A stretch of DNA of 64,000 nt from Segatella copri DSM 18205 (GCF_025151535.1 NZ_CP102288.1:1824501-1888500); one strand, 5' to 3'. Shown: positions 43,983 to 53,548, numbered from the stretch's first letter. The notes: generated by a model not told the origin, from the letters alone. Numbers and translations are program-made.

Positions 43983-44993
43983 ATGAGTAACGAAATACAA
44001 TTTTTACTGTATAGTATGCCTGACTCTGAAGGCAAGGTACAGGTGGTTATCAAGAACGAGACGATTTGGTGTACACAAAAAGCTATGGCACAGCTATTTG
44101 GTGTTGGTGTACCAGCTATCAGTAAGCACTTGAAGAATATTTTTGAGGAAGGGGAATTGGATAAAGAAGTGGTTGTTTCCAAAATGGAAATAACCACTCA
44201 GCATGGAGCCATGGCCAATAAGTCGCAGACACATAGTGTGGACTTCTATCACCTCGATGCCATCATTGCGGTTGGCTATCGTGTTTCTTCATTAAAGGCT
44301 ACTCGCTTCCGCCAATGGGCAACAAAGATTCTCAACGAATATATCACCAAGGGATTTGCTATGGACGATGAGCGATTGAAGCAAGGCACGGCAGTGTTCG
44401 GAAAGGACTATTTCCGTGAGTTACTCGAACGTGTACGCTCTATTCGAGCAAGCGAACGCCGTATCTGGCAGCAAATAACAGATATTTATGCAGAATGTAG
44501 TACCGACTATGACAAGAACTCGCCAACCACACGCGAATTCTATGCAATGGTTCAAAACCGCTTCCATTATGCTATCACTGGACATACAGCAGCAGAGATT
44601 ATATACTCCAAGGCTGACCATACTAAGGACCACATGGGACTTACCACTTGGAAAAATGCACCAGATGGTCGTGTTCTAAAATCGGATGTAAGCATCGCCA
44701 AGAACTATCTGCAAGAGAAAGAAATCCGCCAATTAGAACGTGCCGTCACAGGTTTCTTCGACTATATCGAGGATCTTATTGAGCGTGAAAACACGTTTAA
44801 TATGCAACAGTTCTCGGCAAGCGTAAATGAATTCCTCTCTTTCCGACGCTACCAAATTTTACCAGACAAAGGTAAAATTTCTGCGGAACAAGCCAAGAGG
44901 AAAGCGGAACAAGAATACGAAATTTTCAATAAGACCCAACGTATTGACTCTGACTTCGACCAGGAAATAAGAGGATTGTTGGGAGATGAGTAG
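43983..44993 (+). CDS. rhuM: RhuM-family protein
   Basis: A 336-residue protein of the RhuM (virulence_RhuM) family, whose function is poorly known and which often lies between hsdM and hsdS in type I restriction loci. The N-terminal half has a winged-helix-like segment (TIWCTQKAMAQLFGVGVPAISKHLKNIFEEGEL), then the family core SVDFYHLDAIIAVGYRVSSLKATRFRQWATKILNEYITKGFAMDDERLKQG (about 82-135) and the Fic/DOC-like YSKADHTKDHMGLTTW. The C-terminus is coiled-coil like. It is intact, but the hsdM partner is broken and hsdS and hsdR are missing. Confidence 0.85.
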   Translation: MSNEIQFLLYSMPDSEGKVQVVIKNETIWCTQKAMAQLFGVGVPAISKHLKNIFEEGELDKEVVVSKMEITTQHGAMANKSQTHSVDFYHLDAIIAVGYRVSSLKATRFRQWATKILNEYITKGFAMDDERLKQGTAVFGKDYFRELLERVRSIRASERRIWQQITDIYAECSTDYDKNSPTTREFYAMVQNRFHYAITGHTAAEIIYSKADHTKDHMGLTTWKNAPDGRVLKSDVSIAKNYLQEKEIRQLERAVTGFFDYIEDLIERENTFNMQQFSASVNEFLSFRRYQILPDKGKISAEQAKRKAEQEYEIFNKTQRIDSDFDQEIRGLLGDE

Positions 44994-45007
44994 AGGCAAC
45001 AATAACA

Positions 45008-45130
45008 ATATATGGCAATTCCCAGCGCTTTTCCGAGAATTGCCATATGTACTTTTACGCTGAGTATCAACCATTTGCACATACAACATGGCAATATGGC
45101 AATTAAAACAACGCATTCAAACTTTTTTTT
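45008..45130. repeat. 123-bp direct repeat, right copy
   Basis: Near-identical to 43268-43390, offset by 1740 bases. Its end coincides with the stop codon of the PepSY-TM gene. The two copies enclose the hsdM fragment and rhuM. Confidence 0.9.
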
Positions 45131-46575
45131 TATTTCTTCTTCACCAGTCTAATGACATACCCTGACCAAAGACACCATACGGCAAATATTCCCATCACGA
45201 AGATAAATATATATGTAGCAATACTACCTATGAAGATTCTACCGCTATGAGCCTCCAGAGCCACATTCCATAATGACATGGGCAGTTGGTTCATATAAGC
45301 GGGTTGTGGCGCAAAGTCGGTTCCTTCATTATACTCAGCAATGACAGGCGTATCAGAGAAATCCTGGCTCATACCTGCTATCGCCTTTTTTCCGAATGGT
45401 GCGCCAGCGTTCTTTAAAGCAGCTTTCCCGGTAGAATAATCAACGGTTGTCCCCTTTACTCTATCCCAAACAAAGAGACCACTAAACGAACCGCAATACC
45501 ATTTACCATCTTTGTTTTGCTGAAGGACATTCAATCCCATAACACTGACTGGTGGAGTATTGGAGATGGACTCCAACTTTCCGGTCTGGAAATTCACGGA
45601 AAAGAAACCATCCGAAGTTGACAAGAGCCAGTCACCGAACTTTTCATCATAACGCACCACACGGAGTTTGTCATTCCAAGGGTTCTTGCTATGAAGCGTC
45701 GTCCCAGGAATAGACGGCATCTTGTTCAACACCAAGGCTATCATCACAGGTGGACGAAGGCACCAACCTGTCAGGGCTATCAACAAAGTAAGCATGATGG
45801 TGTATCGGCCTATTTTGTCATGCCATTGTAGCGAAAAGCGAAGCACCCTCTTCTGTTTAGGCTTTAACCAGAAGATAAGACCTGAGATGCAGAGCAACAC
45901 CAGGATGATGGCAATGCCATCTACGATGAGTTTACCAATGCTGCCAAACAACTCTCCACTGTGAAGCAGCCATATCGTACGAAAGACTGTAACCTTCCCA
46001 TCATACTCCTTTGGCATAGGCAATTCTATCCGTTGGAAGTTCTGATAAGGTGGCAAGGAAACATAAGCATAGGAGCGGCTGAGAACCAAAAGCGTATCTC
46101 CATGAGCAGAAATGTCGCTCAACTTCTCTTCCGGCTCTGTTGGAAGAGTTACGCTTTTCCAGATTTTGTGACTCCCCAACCGGTAGAGTGAAAATGGAGA
46201 TACCGACCAGACAGAACCATCATCCGTTCTGATAACATTTCTTATCTGTCGGCAGTCTGCTCCTGCTGGAATCCCCTTATTAAAGTCCCTGAATGTGGAT
46301 GCTGTAGAATCCGTTTGCCAGATTCCCCCGTTTCCATACAGCAATATGGCATCATCCAAAGCAAGCGTTCCCCTCATCAACCCGCCATTCCAATTCTTGA
46401 ATTCATAGCGGCTTGGCAGATATTTCCTGCTCACATCCACATCTTTGATAAGCGAACGGTGGTTGAGCAAAATACCCGACAAGCAGAACATCAGCATGAA
46501 AAAGCTCATACCGATGCCTAACCATTTATGTTGTTTTCTCCAAGTTATTTTCTTATTTAGCATATTCATAATCAT
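45130..46575 (-). CDS. PepSY-associated transmembrane protein
   Basis: A 481-residue membrane protein with the PepSY-TM plan: an N-terminal WRKQHKWLGIGMSFFMLMFCLSGILLNH helix, a periplasmic region, then central helices with IWLLHSGELFG, GLIFWL and WHDKIGRYTIMLTLLIALTG, and a C-terminal helix GSIATYIFIFVMGIFAVWCLWSGYVIRLVKKK. Such proteins are tied to siderophore or heme iron reduction and to TonB-dependent uptake, but no such receptor is adjacent. Several ATGs near the start are possible (46575, 46569, 46563). Promoter at 46599-46606. Confidence 0.8.
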   Translation of the reverse strand: MIMNMLNKKITWRKQHKWLGIGMSFFMLMFCLSGILLNHRSLIKDVDVSRKYLPSRYEFKNWNGGLMRGTLALDDAILLYGNGGIWQTDSTASTFRDFNKGIPAGADCRQIRNVIRTDDGSVWSVSPFSLYRLGSHKIWKSVTLPTEPEEKLSDISAHGDTLLVLSRSYAYVSLPPYQNFQRIELPMPKEYDGKVTVFRTIWLLHSGELFGSIGKLIVDGIAIILVLLCISGLIFWLKPKQKRVLRFSLQWHDKIGRYTIMLTLLIALTGWCLRPPVMIALVLNKMPSIPGTTLHSKNPWNDKLRVVRYDEKFGDWLLSTSDGFFSVNFQTGKLESISNTPPVSVMGLNVLQQNKDGKWYCGSFSGLFVWDRVKGTTVDYSTGKAALKNAGAPFGKKAIAGMSQDFSDTPVIAEYNEGTDFAPQPAYMNQLPMSLWNVALEAHSGRIFIGSIATYIFIFVMGIFAVWCLWSGYVIRLVKKK

Positions 46576-46598
46576 TATTACTATCTTGAATCAGGCTG

Positions 46599-46606
46599 CA
46601 AAGGTA
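46599..46606 (-). promoter_or_regulatory. Promoter -7 box of the PepSY-TM gene
   Basis: Reads TACCTTTG leftward, 24 bases upstream of the first ATG. Confidence 0.6.
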
Positions 46607-46790
46607 CATATTTCTAAGAAGGTATGCAATACCTAAAAATAATGATAATGAGGATGCTATTACAGCCATTGCATTAAGAGTTTGGTTAGCATGTTTCAGG
46701 CAAGAACTCATAAAACGCTCATTTTAAGCTATTTGGAATCTTTAGTATGATTTTTTCCTTAAAAAATTTGGTAATTTCAAATTTTCGCCT

Positions 46791-46798
46791 TATCTTTG
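46791..46798 (+). promoter_or_regulatory. Promoter -7 box of ssrA
   Basis: TATCTTTG followed by CACCC, 23 bases upstream of the mature tmRNA 5' end. Confidence 0.65.
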
Positions 46799-46820
46799 CA
46801 CCCAATATCAGAAAATTCTC

Positions 46821-47217
46821 GGGGTTGACTGGATTTGACGGCGAGATGAAATGGTACGTAAGCATGCGGAGGCTCGTTGGCTACCTCCTAAATCCTAGTG
46901 AACAAAAAATTAATTGGCGAAAATAACTACGCTCTCGCTGCCTAGTCGAAGTATAGTAAACTAGCTTTATTCCAGCACAGGGTGCTGGAACGAGACATCG
47001 CTCAACGGATGTTGTTCCGAATCTTGTTGATCAAGCGGTGCAGGTAAATCGGAAATAGTTCATGTACGCCTCGTTGCATGGATGAAATTTTAGAGGATAA
47101 GGGTATGATTGGTGGTCCAGGTCCTGTCATGCCTCGAAAACCGAAGGCTGGAATAAGCATGTAGAAAGCGTATGGTTTCCTTGTGCGGACGAGGGTTCGA
47201 ATCCCTCCAGCTCCACC
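46821..47217 (+). ncRNA. ssrA: Transfer-messenger RNA
   Basis: The RNA starts GGGGUUGACUGGAUUUGACG and ends with the T-arm GGGUUCGAAUCCC and CAGCUCCACC, closing a tRNA-like acceptor stem (GGGGUUG with CAGCUCC). The tag frame begins at GTG 46898 and reads NKKLIGENNYALAA to TAG 46943-46945; GENNYALAA closely resembles tags of other Bacteroidota. tmRNA frees stalled ribosomes and marks their products for proteolysis. The DNA has ACCC at the 3' end, so the final A of CCA is not encoded and would be added. Confidence 0.96.
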
Positions 47218-47232
47218 CTATTTGATAGAAAC

Positions 47233-47278
47233 AAAAAACTCGCAGATTCTTTCTTTAGAATTTGCGAGTTTTTATTTT
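47233..47278 (+). terminator. Terminator of ssrA
   Basis: AAAAAACTCGCAGATTCT (47233-47250) pairs with AGAATTTGCGAGTTTTTA (47257-47274), then TTTT. It also lies at the 3' end of the convergent AraC gene. Confidence 0.88.
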
Positions 47279-47282
47279 GCAG

Positions 47283-48197
47283 TTATTGTTTTCTCAAACT
47301 TTCACGATACTTCAGAGGTGACATATGCAGATGCTCTCTTACATATTTACCGAAGAATGAGGTATTGGAGAAGCCCAGTATACCAGAAATCTCCTTGATT
47401 GTTTTCGTTGTAGAACGGAGATAATAGGTGATATCAGCAAGCGTATACTCCGTAATCCACTCGATGGCAGTCTTGCCGGAATGGCGCTTGCAGATGATGG
47501 AGAGATATTTTGGCGTGATGCAAAGCTGCTGCGCAAAATATTCTACAGGCTGATGCTTGATTTCGCTCTGCTGCAACATCTCCAGGAACTTATCAAAGAA
47601 ATCGCTGGCACTGGTTCCCAACGTTTCTTTGGGGAGATCTGTCAGCAAAAGATTGCTCACGGCAAGAAGAGCACTCTTCAAGAGCGTCTCCACAATCTCA
47701 CGGCGATATGGTTTCCACGAACTGCGATCGTTGAACTTCGGATCCAGACAGAGGCGCACCAAGTCGGTAAACTTAGAATAGAATACCATATCCACCTCGT
47801 CCATCTTCAACACCGAAACCTTGCTCACATACATGGCACGGTTCCATACCGAGATATGAGAACGAAGAATACCAAGCAAGCCGTGATTGCTGACACACAT
47901 GGCTGTGCATGCAAAATCTTCCGACACCTCTTTGATGTCGAGAATAGAGTTAGGCGGACTGATAAATATATCGCCCTTCTCCACGGTGATTTCCCGCCCG
48001 TTAAGTTCAGCTCTCAGGCTGCCTCTCTGACAGGATGCAATCATGTTCATCTGGAATCTCATAGGGTCGGGGTTCTGCAACACCTTGACATTATCTATAA
48101 TCAAGATGTCCTCATCCAGATAGCTCGCACGGATTTCTGCACTCTGTGCGAACTCACCTTCTTCGATACGCTGCCTGACGTCCTTCTGTTCTTTCAT
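47283..48197 (-). CDS. AraC-family transcriptional regulator
   Basis: About 304 residues. The C-terminal 100 residues carry the paired AraC HTH (YFAQQLCITPKYLSIICKRHSGKTAIEWI and TIKEISGILGFSNTSFFGKYVREHLHMSPLKYRES). The N-terminal cupin-like part (VNVLQNPDPMRFQMN, GREITVEKGDIFISPPNSILDI) would bind the effector, which is unknown. I start at ATG 48197; the earlier ATG 48236 lies in a GTGAAGA-rich intergenic repeat. It follows rsgA on the same strand and may be co-transcribed. Confidence 0.85.
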   Translation of the reverse strand: MKEQKDVRQRIEEGEFAQSAEIRASYLDEDILIIDNVKVLQNPDPMRFQMNMIASCQRGSLRAELNGREITVEKGDIFISPPNSILDIKEVSEDFACTAMCVSNHGLLGILRSHISVWNRAMYVSKVSVLKMDEVDMVFYSKFTDLVRLCLDPKFNDRSSWKPYRREIVETLLKSALLAVSNLLLTDLPKETLGTSASDFFDKFLEMLQQSEIKHQPVEYFAQQLCITPKYLSIICKRHSGKTAIEWITEYTLADITYYLRSTTKTIKEISGILGFSNTSFFGKYVREHLHMSPLKYRESLRKQ

Positions 48198-48245
48198 TAA
48201 TATGTTTTTTAAATTTCTTCTCTCTTCGTTCTTCACTCTTCACTA

Positions 48246-49178
48246 TCAAAAAGCCTCCCTGTATTTATTTTCGTCCTTATCCTCCAACATAGAGAGATAA
48301 CTCTGATAGCGGCTAGCTGCAATATAATGTTCCTCAACCGCCTTGATTACCGCGCACCCCGGTTCGTGGGTATGGGTACAGTCGGAGAACTTACAATCCT
48401 GAGAGAACTTGAAGATTTCCTTAAAATAGCTGGTCAGCTCTTCCTTTTCGATATCAAAGGTACCAAAGCCCTTGATGCCCGGAGTATCAATGAGGTAACC
48501 ACCTTCCGGCAGTTCCAGCATCTCACTGAAGGTTGTGGTATGCATTCCGCTATTATGCGCCTCGCTGATTTCGGCGGTACGCTGCTCCGCATCAGGAATG
48601 AGCTGGTTGATGAGGGTTGACTTTCCTACCCCGCTGTTGCCGCTCAACAAAGATTTCTTATCCTTGATAAGAGGTCGCAACAGTTCAACACCTTCGCCTG
48701 TAGCTGCCGACAATTCGATACATTTATATCCGATGGTCTCATAGAGCGTGCACATCATCTTCTCGTAATGCAATTCTTCTTCTGAAAGTATGTCACTTTT
48801 ATTGAAGATGATGATAACAGGTACTCTATAGGCCTCAGCGCCAGCCAGGAATCGGTCGATGAAGGTAGTAGAAGTCTGCGGATAATTCACCGTTACCACA
48901 AGCAGTGCCTGGTCTACATTAGCAGCCAGAATATGACTCTGCTTACTGAGGTTAGGTGATTTACGAATGATATAGTTTTGGCGGTCTTCGATAGAAGAGA
49001 TAAATGCCGTACCCTCCTGATTGGTAATAAGCTGCACATAATCGCCTACAGCCACAGGATTGGTGCTGCGGATGCCCTTCAATCTGAAATTGCCCTTGAT
49101 TTTACTTTCAATCAGCTGGCCATCGTCTGTCTTGACGGTGTACCAGCTGCCTGTATTTTTAATAACGAGTCCTCTCAT
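48246..49178 (-). CDS. rsgA: Ribosome small-subunit GTPase A
   Basis: A 310-residue circularly permuted GTPase that helps late 30S maturation. An N-terminal OB-fold ([21 protein letters not shown]...) precedes G4 FNKSD, G1 GNSGVGKST and G3 DTPGIKGF in the permuted order. The C-terminal zinc site is [17 protein letters not shown] 49178 is preferred to ATG 49184 because MRGLV is the conserved start. It is followed by frr-rsmA upstream on the same strand, a translation-related group. Confidence 0.93.
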   Translation of the reverse strand: MRGLVIKNTGSWYTVKTDDGQLIESKIKGNFRLKGIRSTNPVAVGDYVQLITNQEGTAFISSIEDRQNYIIRKSPNLSKQSHILAANVDQALLVVTVNYPQTSTTFIDRFLAGAEAYRVPVIIIFNKSDILSEEELHYEKMMCTLYETIGYKCIELSAATGEGVELLRPLIKDKKSLLSGNSGVGKSTLINQLIPDAEQRTAEISEAHNSGMHTTTFSEMLELPEGGYLIDTPGIKGFGTFDIEKEELTSYFKEIFKFSQDCKFSDCTHTHEPGCAVIKAVEEHYIAASRYQSYLSMLEDKDENKYREAF

Positions 49179-49212
49179 TATCACTTATTAAATAATGTAA
49201 GTCCAGAATGAT

Positions 49213-49773
49213 TTAGACTGTCATGATTTCCTTCTCCTTCTCGTCCATCAGGTTTTCGAGCTGCTTGATGTACTTGTCGTGGAGTTTCTGCAAATCGTTC
49301 TCAGCATCCTTCTCCAAGTCTTCAGAAAGTCCATCCTTGATAGCTTTCTTCAACTTCTCCTTGATTTCCTGGCGCACGTTGCGCACCTCAATCTTAGCAC
49401 GCTCAGCAATCTTGTTACACTGCTTTACGAGTTCCTTACGGCGCTCACCTGTTGGCTGAGGAATACCCAGACGTACGATTTCGCCATTGTTCTCAGGAGT
49501 GATACCTACACCACTATCCATAATAGCTTTTTCGATATCCTTGATAGCCTTTTTGTCCCAAGGGCGGATAGCGATAGTACGGGCATCAGGGGTTGTAACT
49601 GTAGCTACCTGGTTCAGAGGAACCATACTGCCATAACTATTTACACGCACACCATCGAGGATGGCAACATTAGCACGACCAGCACGAACATGAGAGAGTT
49701 CCTCTGCGAGATACATTGCTGCCATCTCCATACGCTCTGCTGCAGAATTCAAAGTTTCTTTAACGTCTATCAT
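49213..49773 (-). CDS. frr: Ribosome recycling factor
   Basis: A 186-residue protein of standard RRF length. The three-helix bundle and the hallmark region AGRANVAILDGVRVNSYGSMVPLNQVATVTTPDARTIAIRPWDK are clear. With EF-G it splits post-termination ribosomes. 34 bases separate it from rsgA. Confidence 0.95.
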   Translation of the reverse strand: MIDVKETLNSAAERMEMAAMYLAEELSHVRAGRANVAILDGVRVNSYGSMVPLNQVATVTTPDARTIAIRPWDKKAIKDIEKAIMDSGVGITPENNGEIVRLGIPQPTGERRKELVKQCNKIAERAKIEVRNVRQEIKEKLKKAIKDGLSEDLEKDAENDLQKLHDKYIKQLENLMDEKEKEIMTV

Positions 49774-49786
49774 AATTATTTCAATT

Positions 49787-49880
49787 TATAATTTACAATT
49801 TATAGTTTATAAGGCATTCTAGCTATATAGCGTAGCCCCCTATCAACTTTTAACTATTATCTATTAACTCTTAACTATCC
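49787..49880. repeat. Dispersed repeat, inverted partner of 51896-51985
   Basis: Starts AATTTATAATTTACAATTTA and includes GGCATTCTAGCTATATAGCG and CCCTATCAACTTTTAAC. Its complement, about 80 percent alike by eye, recurs at 51896-51985. Confidence 0.7.
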
Positions 49881-50676
49881 CCAATCTCTTGAGTTCTTCG
49901 CCCACATAGTTGGTGAGTTCTACAAACTGTTGGATAGTGAGCTGCTCAGGGCGCTTGGTCATGATGTCGGTGGTGAAGAACTCCTCGCGTGGGGTTACAC
50001 CTGGGAACATCTGCTTAAGGCTTACACGGAGCATCTTGCGACGCTGGTTGAAGACCGTCTTAACCAGACGCTTAAACAGTTTTTCATCACAGCCAAGGTC
50101 AGTCACCTTGTTGCGAGTCATGCGGATTACCGCACTCTTTACCTTTGGAGGTGGGTTGAACACATTCTCATCTACCGTAAAGAGATATTCCACATCATAC
50201 CATGCCTGGATGAGCACACTGAGGATACCATAGGCTTTGTTACCTGGTTCTGAAGCCATACGCAATGCCACCTCGCGCTGGATCATTCCGGTACAGCAAG
50301 GAATGAGGTCTTTGTAATCAAGCATCTTGAAGAATATCTGCGATGAGATATCGTATGGATAATTGCCTGTCAGTACAAACTGCTTTCCATCGAATATCTG
50401 GTTCAAATCCATTCTCAGGAAGTCTTCACCGATAATATTATCCTTGAGTGTCGGGAAATTCTCATGAAGATACGCCACCGACTCCGAGTCGATTTCCACT
50501 GCCTTGACGACTCTTGGTTTCTCTACGAGATATTGGGTAAGAACGCCCATACCTGGTCCTATTTCGAGAACAGGTATATCCGGGCAGGCATCCACCGTAT
50601 CGGCGATGCGCTTTGCTATATTGAGGTCGGTCAAGAAGTGCTGACCGAGATTCTTCTTAGGCTTTACAGCTTTCAT
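49864..50676 (-). CDS. rsmA: 16S rRNA dimethyladenosine transferase
   Basis: A 270-residue KsgA-family enzyme that dimethylates A1518 and A1519 of 16S rRNA. The N-terminal KKNLGQHFLTD, the SAM loop VLEIGPGMGVLTQYL and the catalytic NYPYDIS (about 115-121) are intact. Own promoter at 50703-50710. Confidence 0.94.
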   Translation of the reverse strand: MKAVKPKKNLGQHFLTDLNIAKRIADTVDACPDIPVLEIGPGMGVLTQYLVEKPRVVKAVEIDSESVAYLHENFPTLKDNIIGEDFLRMDLNQIFDGKQFVLTGNYPYDISSQIFFKMLDYKDLIPCCTGMIQREVALRMASEPGNKAYGILSVLIQAWYDVEYLFTVDENVFNPPPKVKSAVIRMTRNKVTDLGCDEKLFKRLVKTVFNQRRKMLRVSLKQMFPGVTPREEFFTTDIMTKRPEQLTIQQFVELTNYVGEELKRLGIVKS

Positions 50677-50702
50677 ATCTTATCTTTATATTATATATTT
50701 TG

Positions 50703-50710
50703 CAAAAATA
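50703..50710 (-). promoter_or_regulatory. Promoter -7 box of rsmA
   Basis: Reads TATTTTTG leftward, 27 bases upstream of the start. Confidence 0.6.
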
Positions 50711-50888
50711 CGATTATTTTTTGAGAATCCACACGAAGTATGCGATTTTTTTTATCTTTTTGGATAAAAAAAGGGAAAGAGCCACTTGTTTCTTTAAAAA
50801 AAGGCTATACTTTTAGCCATAAATGGCGCCCAAGCGTTTATTTATGCTAAAAATATGCAGATTCGAACGATATTGTCAATAAAAGTAT

Positions 50889-50896
50889 TATCTTTG
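50889..50896 (+). promoter_or_regulatory. Promoter -7 box of the flippase-like gene
   Basis: TATCTTTG ten bases before ATG 50906, giving a leaderless or nearly leaderless message and excluding the longer frame from 50855. Confidence 0.6.
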
Positions 50897-50905
50897 CATC
50901 TAATT

Positions 50906-51898
50906 ATGGATATAAAGAAGATAGCAAACAACATATGGAAGGTGGCTTTGTCGCTCATTCTGGGTGGCGCCATCCTTTATTGGATGTATCGCGGATTCGA
51001 CTTCAAGCAAGTAGAAGATGTTCTGCTTCACAAGATGAGTTGGACCTGGATGCTGCTGTCGTTCCCTTTTGGCATCTCTGCCCAGGTGTTCAGAGGATGG
51101 AGATGGAAACAGTCGCTGGAACCATTAGGCGAGAAGGCCCGCTCCAGTATCAGCATCTACTCCATCTTCCTGTCCTATGCTCTGAGTCTTGTAATTCCTC
51201 GTGCGGGCGAGTTTGCCAGATGCGGCGTATTGAAGAAATGGGATGATGTTTCGTTTCCGAAAGCCTTGGGTACCGTCGTTACAGAAAGAGCCATCGATTC
51301 ACTCCTCGTGCTGCTGATTACGGCGCTGGTCTTTGTGATGCAGATTCCGGTATTCCTCAATTTCTTTGAGAAAACAGGTACGAGCATGGACAGTTTACTC
51401 TGCCAGTTTACAGCCACAGGTTACATTGTGACCGCTATCTGTGGCATAGCAGTACTCATCCTGGCTCACTATCTGCTCAAGCGACTCGCTATATATAATA
51501 AGGTGAAAGCAACACTGGGAGGACTCTGGCAAGGTATCATCTCGCTGAAAGGTGTCAGAAATGTACCGCTCTACATCGCCCTTACACTGGGCATCTGGTT
51601 GAGCTATTTCTTCCACTACTATCTCACCTTCCAATGCTTCGAGGCAACCTCCCATCTCAATCTGATGTGCGGTTTGGTGACATTCATCGTGGGCAGCATA
51701 GCGGTCATCGTACCAACTCCTAACGGAGCCGGACCTTGGCATTTTGCTGTCAAGACAATGCTCATACTCTATGGCATTCAGGCAAACGATGCCCTCTTCT
51801 TCGTTCTCATCGTACACTCCGTACAAACCCTGCTTGTAGTCCTTTTGGGAATCTATGCCTGGATAGCACTGGCGTTTACCGGGAAAGTTAAAAGATAA
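50906..51898 (+). CDS. Flippase-like membrane protein (LPG_synthase_TM/UPF0104)
   Basis: A 330-residue protein with about eight membrane helices. It matches the lysylphosphatidylglycerol-synthase membrane-domain family (WRWKQSLEPLG, SIFLSYALSLVIPRAGEFARCGVLKK, VVTERAIDSLLVLLI, VPTPNGAGPWHFAV). It has no soluble synthetase domain, so a lipid transport or flipping role is the usual guess. The start follows the promoter position. Confidence 0.85.
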   Translation: MDIKKIANNIWKVALSLILGGAILYWMYRGFDFKQVEDVLLHKMSWTWMLLSFPFGISAQVFRGWRWKQSLEPLGEKARSSISIYSIFLSYALSLVIPRAGEFARCGVLKKWDDVSFPKALGTVVTERAIDSLLVLLITALVFVMQIPVFLNFFEKTGTSMDSLLCQFTATGYIVTAICGIAVLILAHYLLKRLAIYNKVKATLGGLWQGIISLKGVRNVPLYIALTLGIWLSYFFHYYLTFQCFEATSHLNLMCGLVTFIVGSIAVIVPTPNGAGPWHFAVKTMLILYGIQANDALFFVLIVHSVQTLLVVLLGIYAWIALAFTGKVKR

Positions 51899-51985
51899 AA
51901 GTTAAGAGTTAAAAGTTAATAGTTGATAGCGGCTACGCCGTATAGCGAGAATGCCCTATAAACTATTAACTATAAATTTTAAATT
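51896..51985. repeat. Dispersed repeat, inverted partner of 49787-49880
   Basis: AAAAGTTAAGAGTTAAAAGT followed by GATAGCGGCTACGCCGTATAGCG and CCCTATAAACTATTAAC. The two copies bracket rsmA and the flippase-like gene. Confidence 0.7.
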
Positions 51986-51993
51986 AAATAAAT

Positions 51994-53457
51994 ATGGCTG
52001 ACATTAAGAATTTGAACCCAGTTGAAATCTGGCGTAACTTTGACAAGTTAACACAAGTTCCACGTCCATCTGGACATTTGGAAAAAATTCAGGCTTATTT
52101 GCTCGATTGGGCAAAAGAAGCAGGTGTAGAGGCTTTCCAAGACCCAGCAGGCAACATCGTGATGCGCAAACCTGCAACTCCAGGTATGGAGAACCGCAAA
52201 GGCGTTATTATGCAGGCGCACATGGACATGGTTCCACAGAAAGCACCAGACAGCAAGCATAATTTCGAAACTGACCCTATCGAAACCATCATCGATGGCG
52301 ACTGGGTACGTGCTAATCATACAACACTCGGTAGCGACGACGGACTTGGCGTAGCTACAATCATGGCTGTAATGGAATCAAAAGATTTGCAGCATGGTCC
52401 TATCGAGGGCTTGATTACCGCCGATGAAGAGACAGGCATGTATGGTGCCAACGATCTCCCAGCAGGCGAACTGAACGGTGACATTCTCTTGAACTTCGAT
52501 ACCGAGGTTTGGGGCGAGTTCGTTATCGGTAGCGCTGGCGGTATCGACATCACAGCAACTCTCGATTATAAAGAGGTAGAAACCGACAAGGAAGATGCTG
52601 CCGTTAAGGTAACCCTCAAGGGATTGAAAGGCGGTCACTCCGGTATCGAAATCAACGAAGGCAGAGCGAATGCCAACAAGTGCATGGTTCGTTTTGTGCG
52701 TGAAGCTATTTCAGAACTCGATGCCCGTCTAGCTTCATGGCAGGGTGGCAACATGCGCAATGCCATCCCATTCCAGGCTGAGGTTGTTCTGACCCTGCCT
52801 AAGGAGAACATTGAAGCTTTGAATGACCTGGTAGCAGACTGGAAGGACGAAATCTGTGATGAGTTCGAAGGCATTGAAACAACTGAGAACATCGAGTTCT
52901 TCGCTGAGAATGTAGAGACTCCAAAGATGCAGGTTCCTGCCGAAATCCAGGATAATCTTGTAGATGCAATCTACGCTTGCCACGATGGCGTATTGCGTAT
53001 GGCTCCATCTATGCCAGAAATCGTAGAGACCTCTTCAAACCTCGCAATCGTTGAGATTGGTGACGGCAAGGCTGCCATCAAGATTCTGGCCCGTTCCAGC
53101 CACGAATACTACAAGATGTATCTTGCCACAATGGTAGAGAGCTGTTTCAACATGGCAGGCATGAAGGTTGAATTCAGCGGCAGCTATATGGGATGGAATC
53201 CTAACCCTAAGAGCGACATTCTGGAACACGTATTGAAGGTTTACAAAGAGCAGAACGGCACAGACGGTAAGGTACAGGCTGTTCACGCAGGTCTGGAGTG
53301 CTCTATCATCCTGAGCAAGTATCCTAACCTCGATGTCGTATCATTCGGTCCTACTCTTCTTAGTCCTCACACAGCCAATGAGCGTTGCCAGATCAGTTGC
53401 GTTGCTCCTTTCTGGAACCTTGTCAAGCAGCTCCTGACAGAGATTCCAGCAAAGTAA
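51994..53457 (+). CDS. pepD: Aminoacyl-histidine dipeptidase
   Basis: A 487-residue zinc dipeptidase (M20C, PepD). Metal-site motifs QAHMDMVPQK, GSDDGLG and ADEETGMYGA are intact, as are GLKGGHSG in the lid domain and VHAGLECS near the C-terminus. It releases histidine and other amino acids from dipeptides in the cytoplasm. Terminator follows. Confidence 0.93.
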   Translation: MADIKNLNPVEIWRNFDKLTQVPRPSGHLEKIQAYLLDWAKEAGVEAFQDPAGNIVMRKPATPGMENRKGVIMQAHMDMVPQKAPDSKHNFETDPIETIIDGDWVRANHTTLGSDDGLGVATIMAVMESKDLQHGPIEGLITADEETGMYGANDLPAGELNGDILLNFDTEVWGEFVIGSAGGIDITATLDYKEVETDKEDAAVKVTLKGLKGGHSGIEINEGRANANKCMVRFVREAISELDARLASWQGGNMRNAIPFQAEVVLTLPKENIEALNDLVADWKDEICDEFEGIETTENIEFFAENVETPKMQVPAEIQDNLVDAIYACHDGVLRMAPSMPEIVETSSNLAIVEIGDGKAAIKILARSSHEYYKMYLATMVESCFNMAGMKVEFSGSYMGWNPNPKSDILEHVLKVYKEQNGTDGKVQAVHAGLECSIILSKYPNLDVVSFGPTLLSPHTANERCQISCVAPFWNLVKQLLTEIPAK

Positions 53458-53494
53458 AAAATGGGGAACGAAATTACAAAAAGATTAAAAAAGA

Positions 53495-53525
53495 AAGCCG
53501 AGAGTGAAAATTCTCGGCTTTTTTG
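53495..53525 (+). terminator. Terminator of pepD
   Basis: AAGCCGAGA pairs with TCTCGGCTT, followed by TTTTT. Confidence 0.88.
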
Positions 53526-53548
53526 TTCCAGTTTTCAAAAGAAATCAT

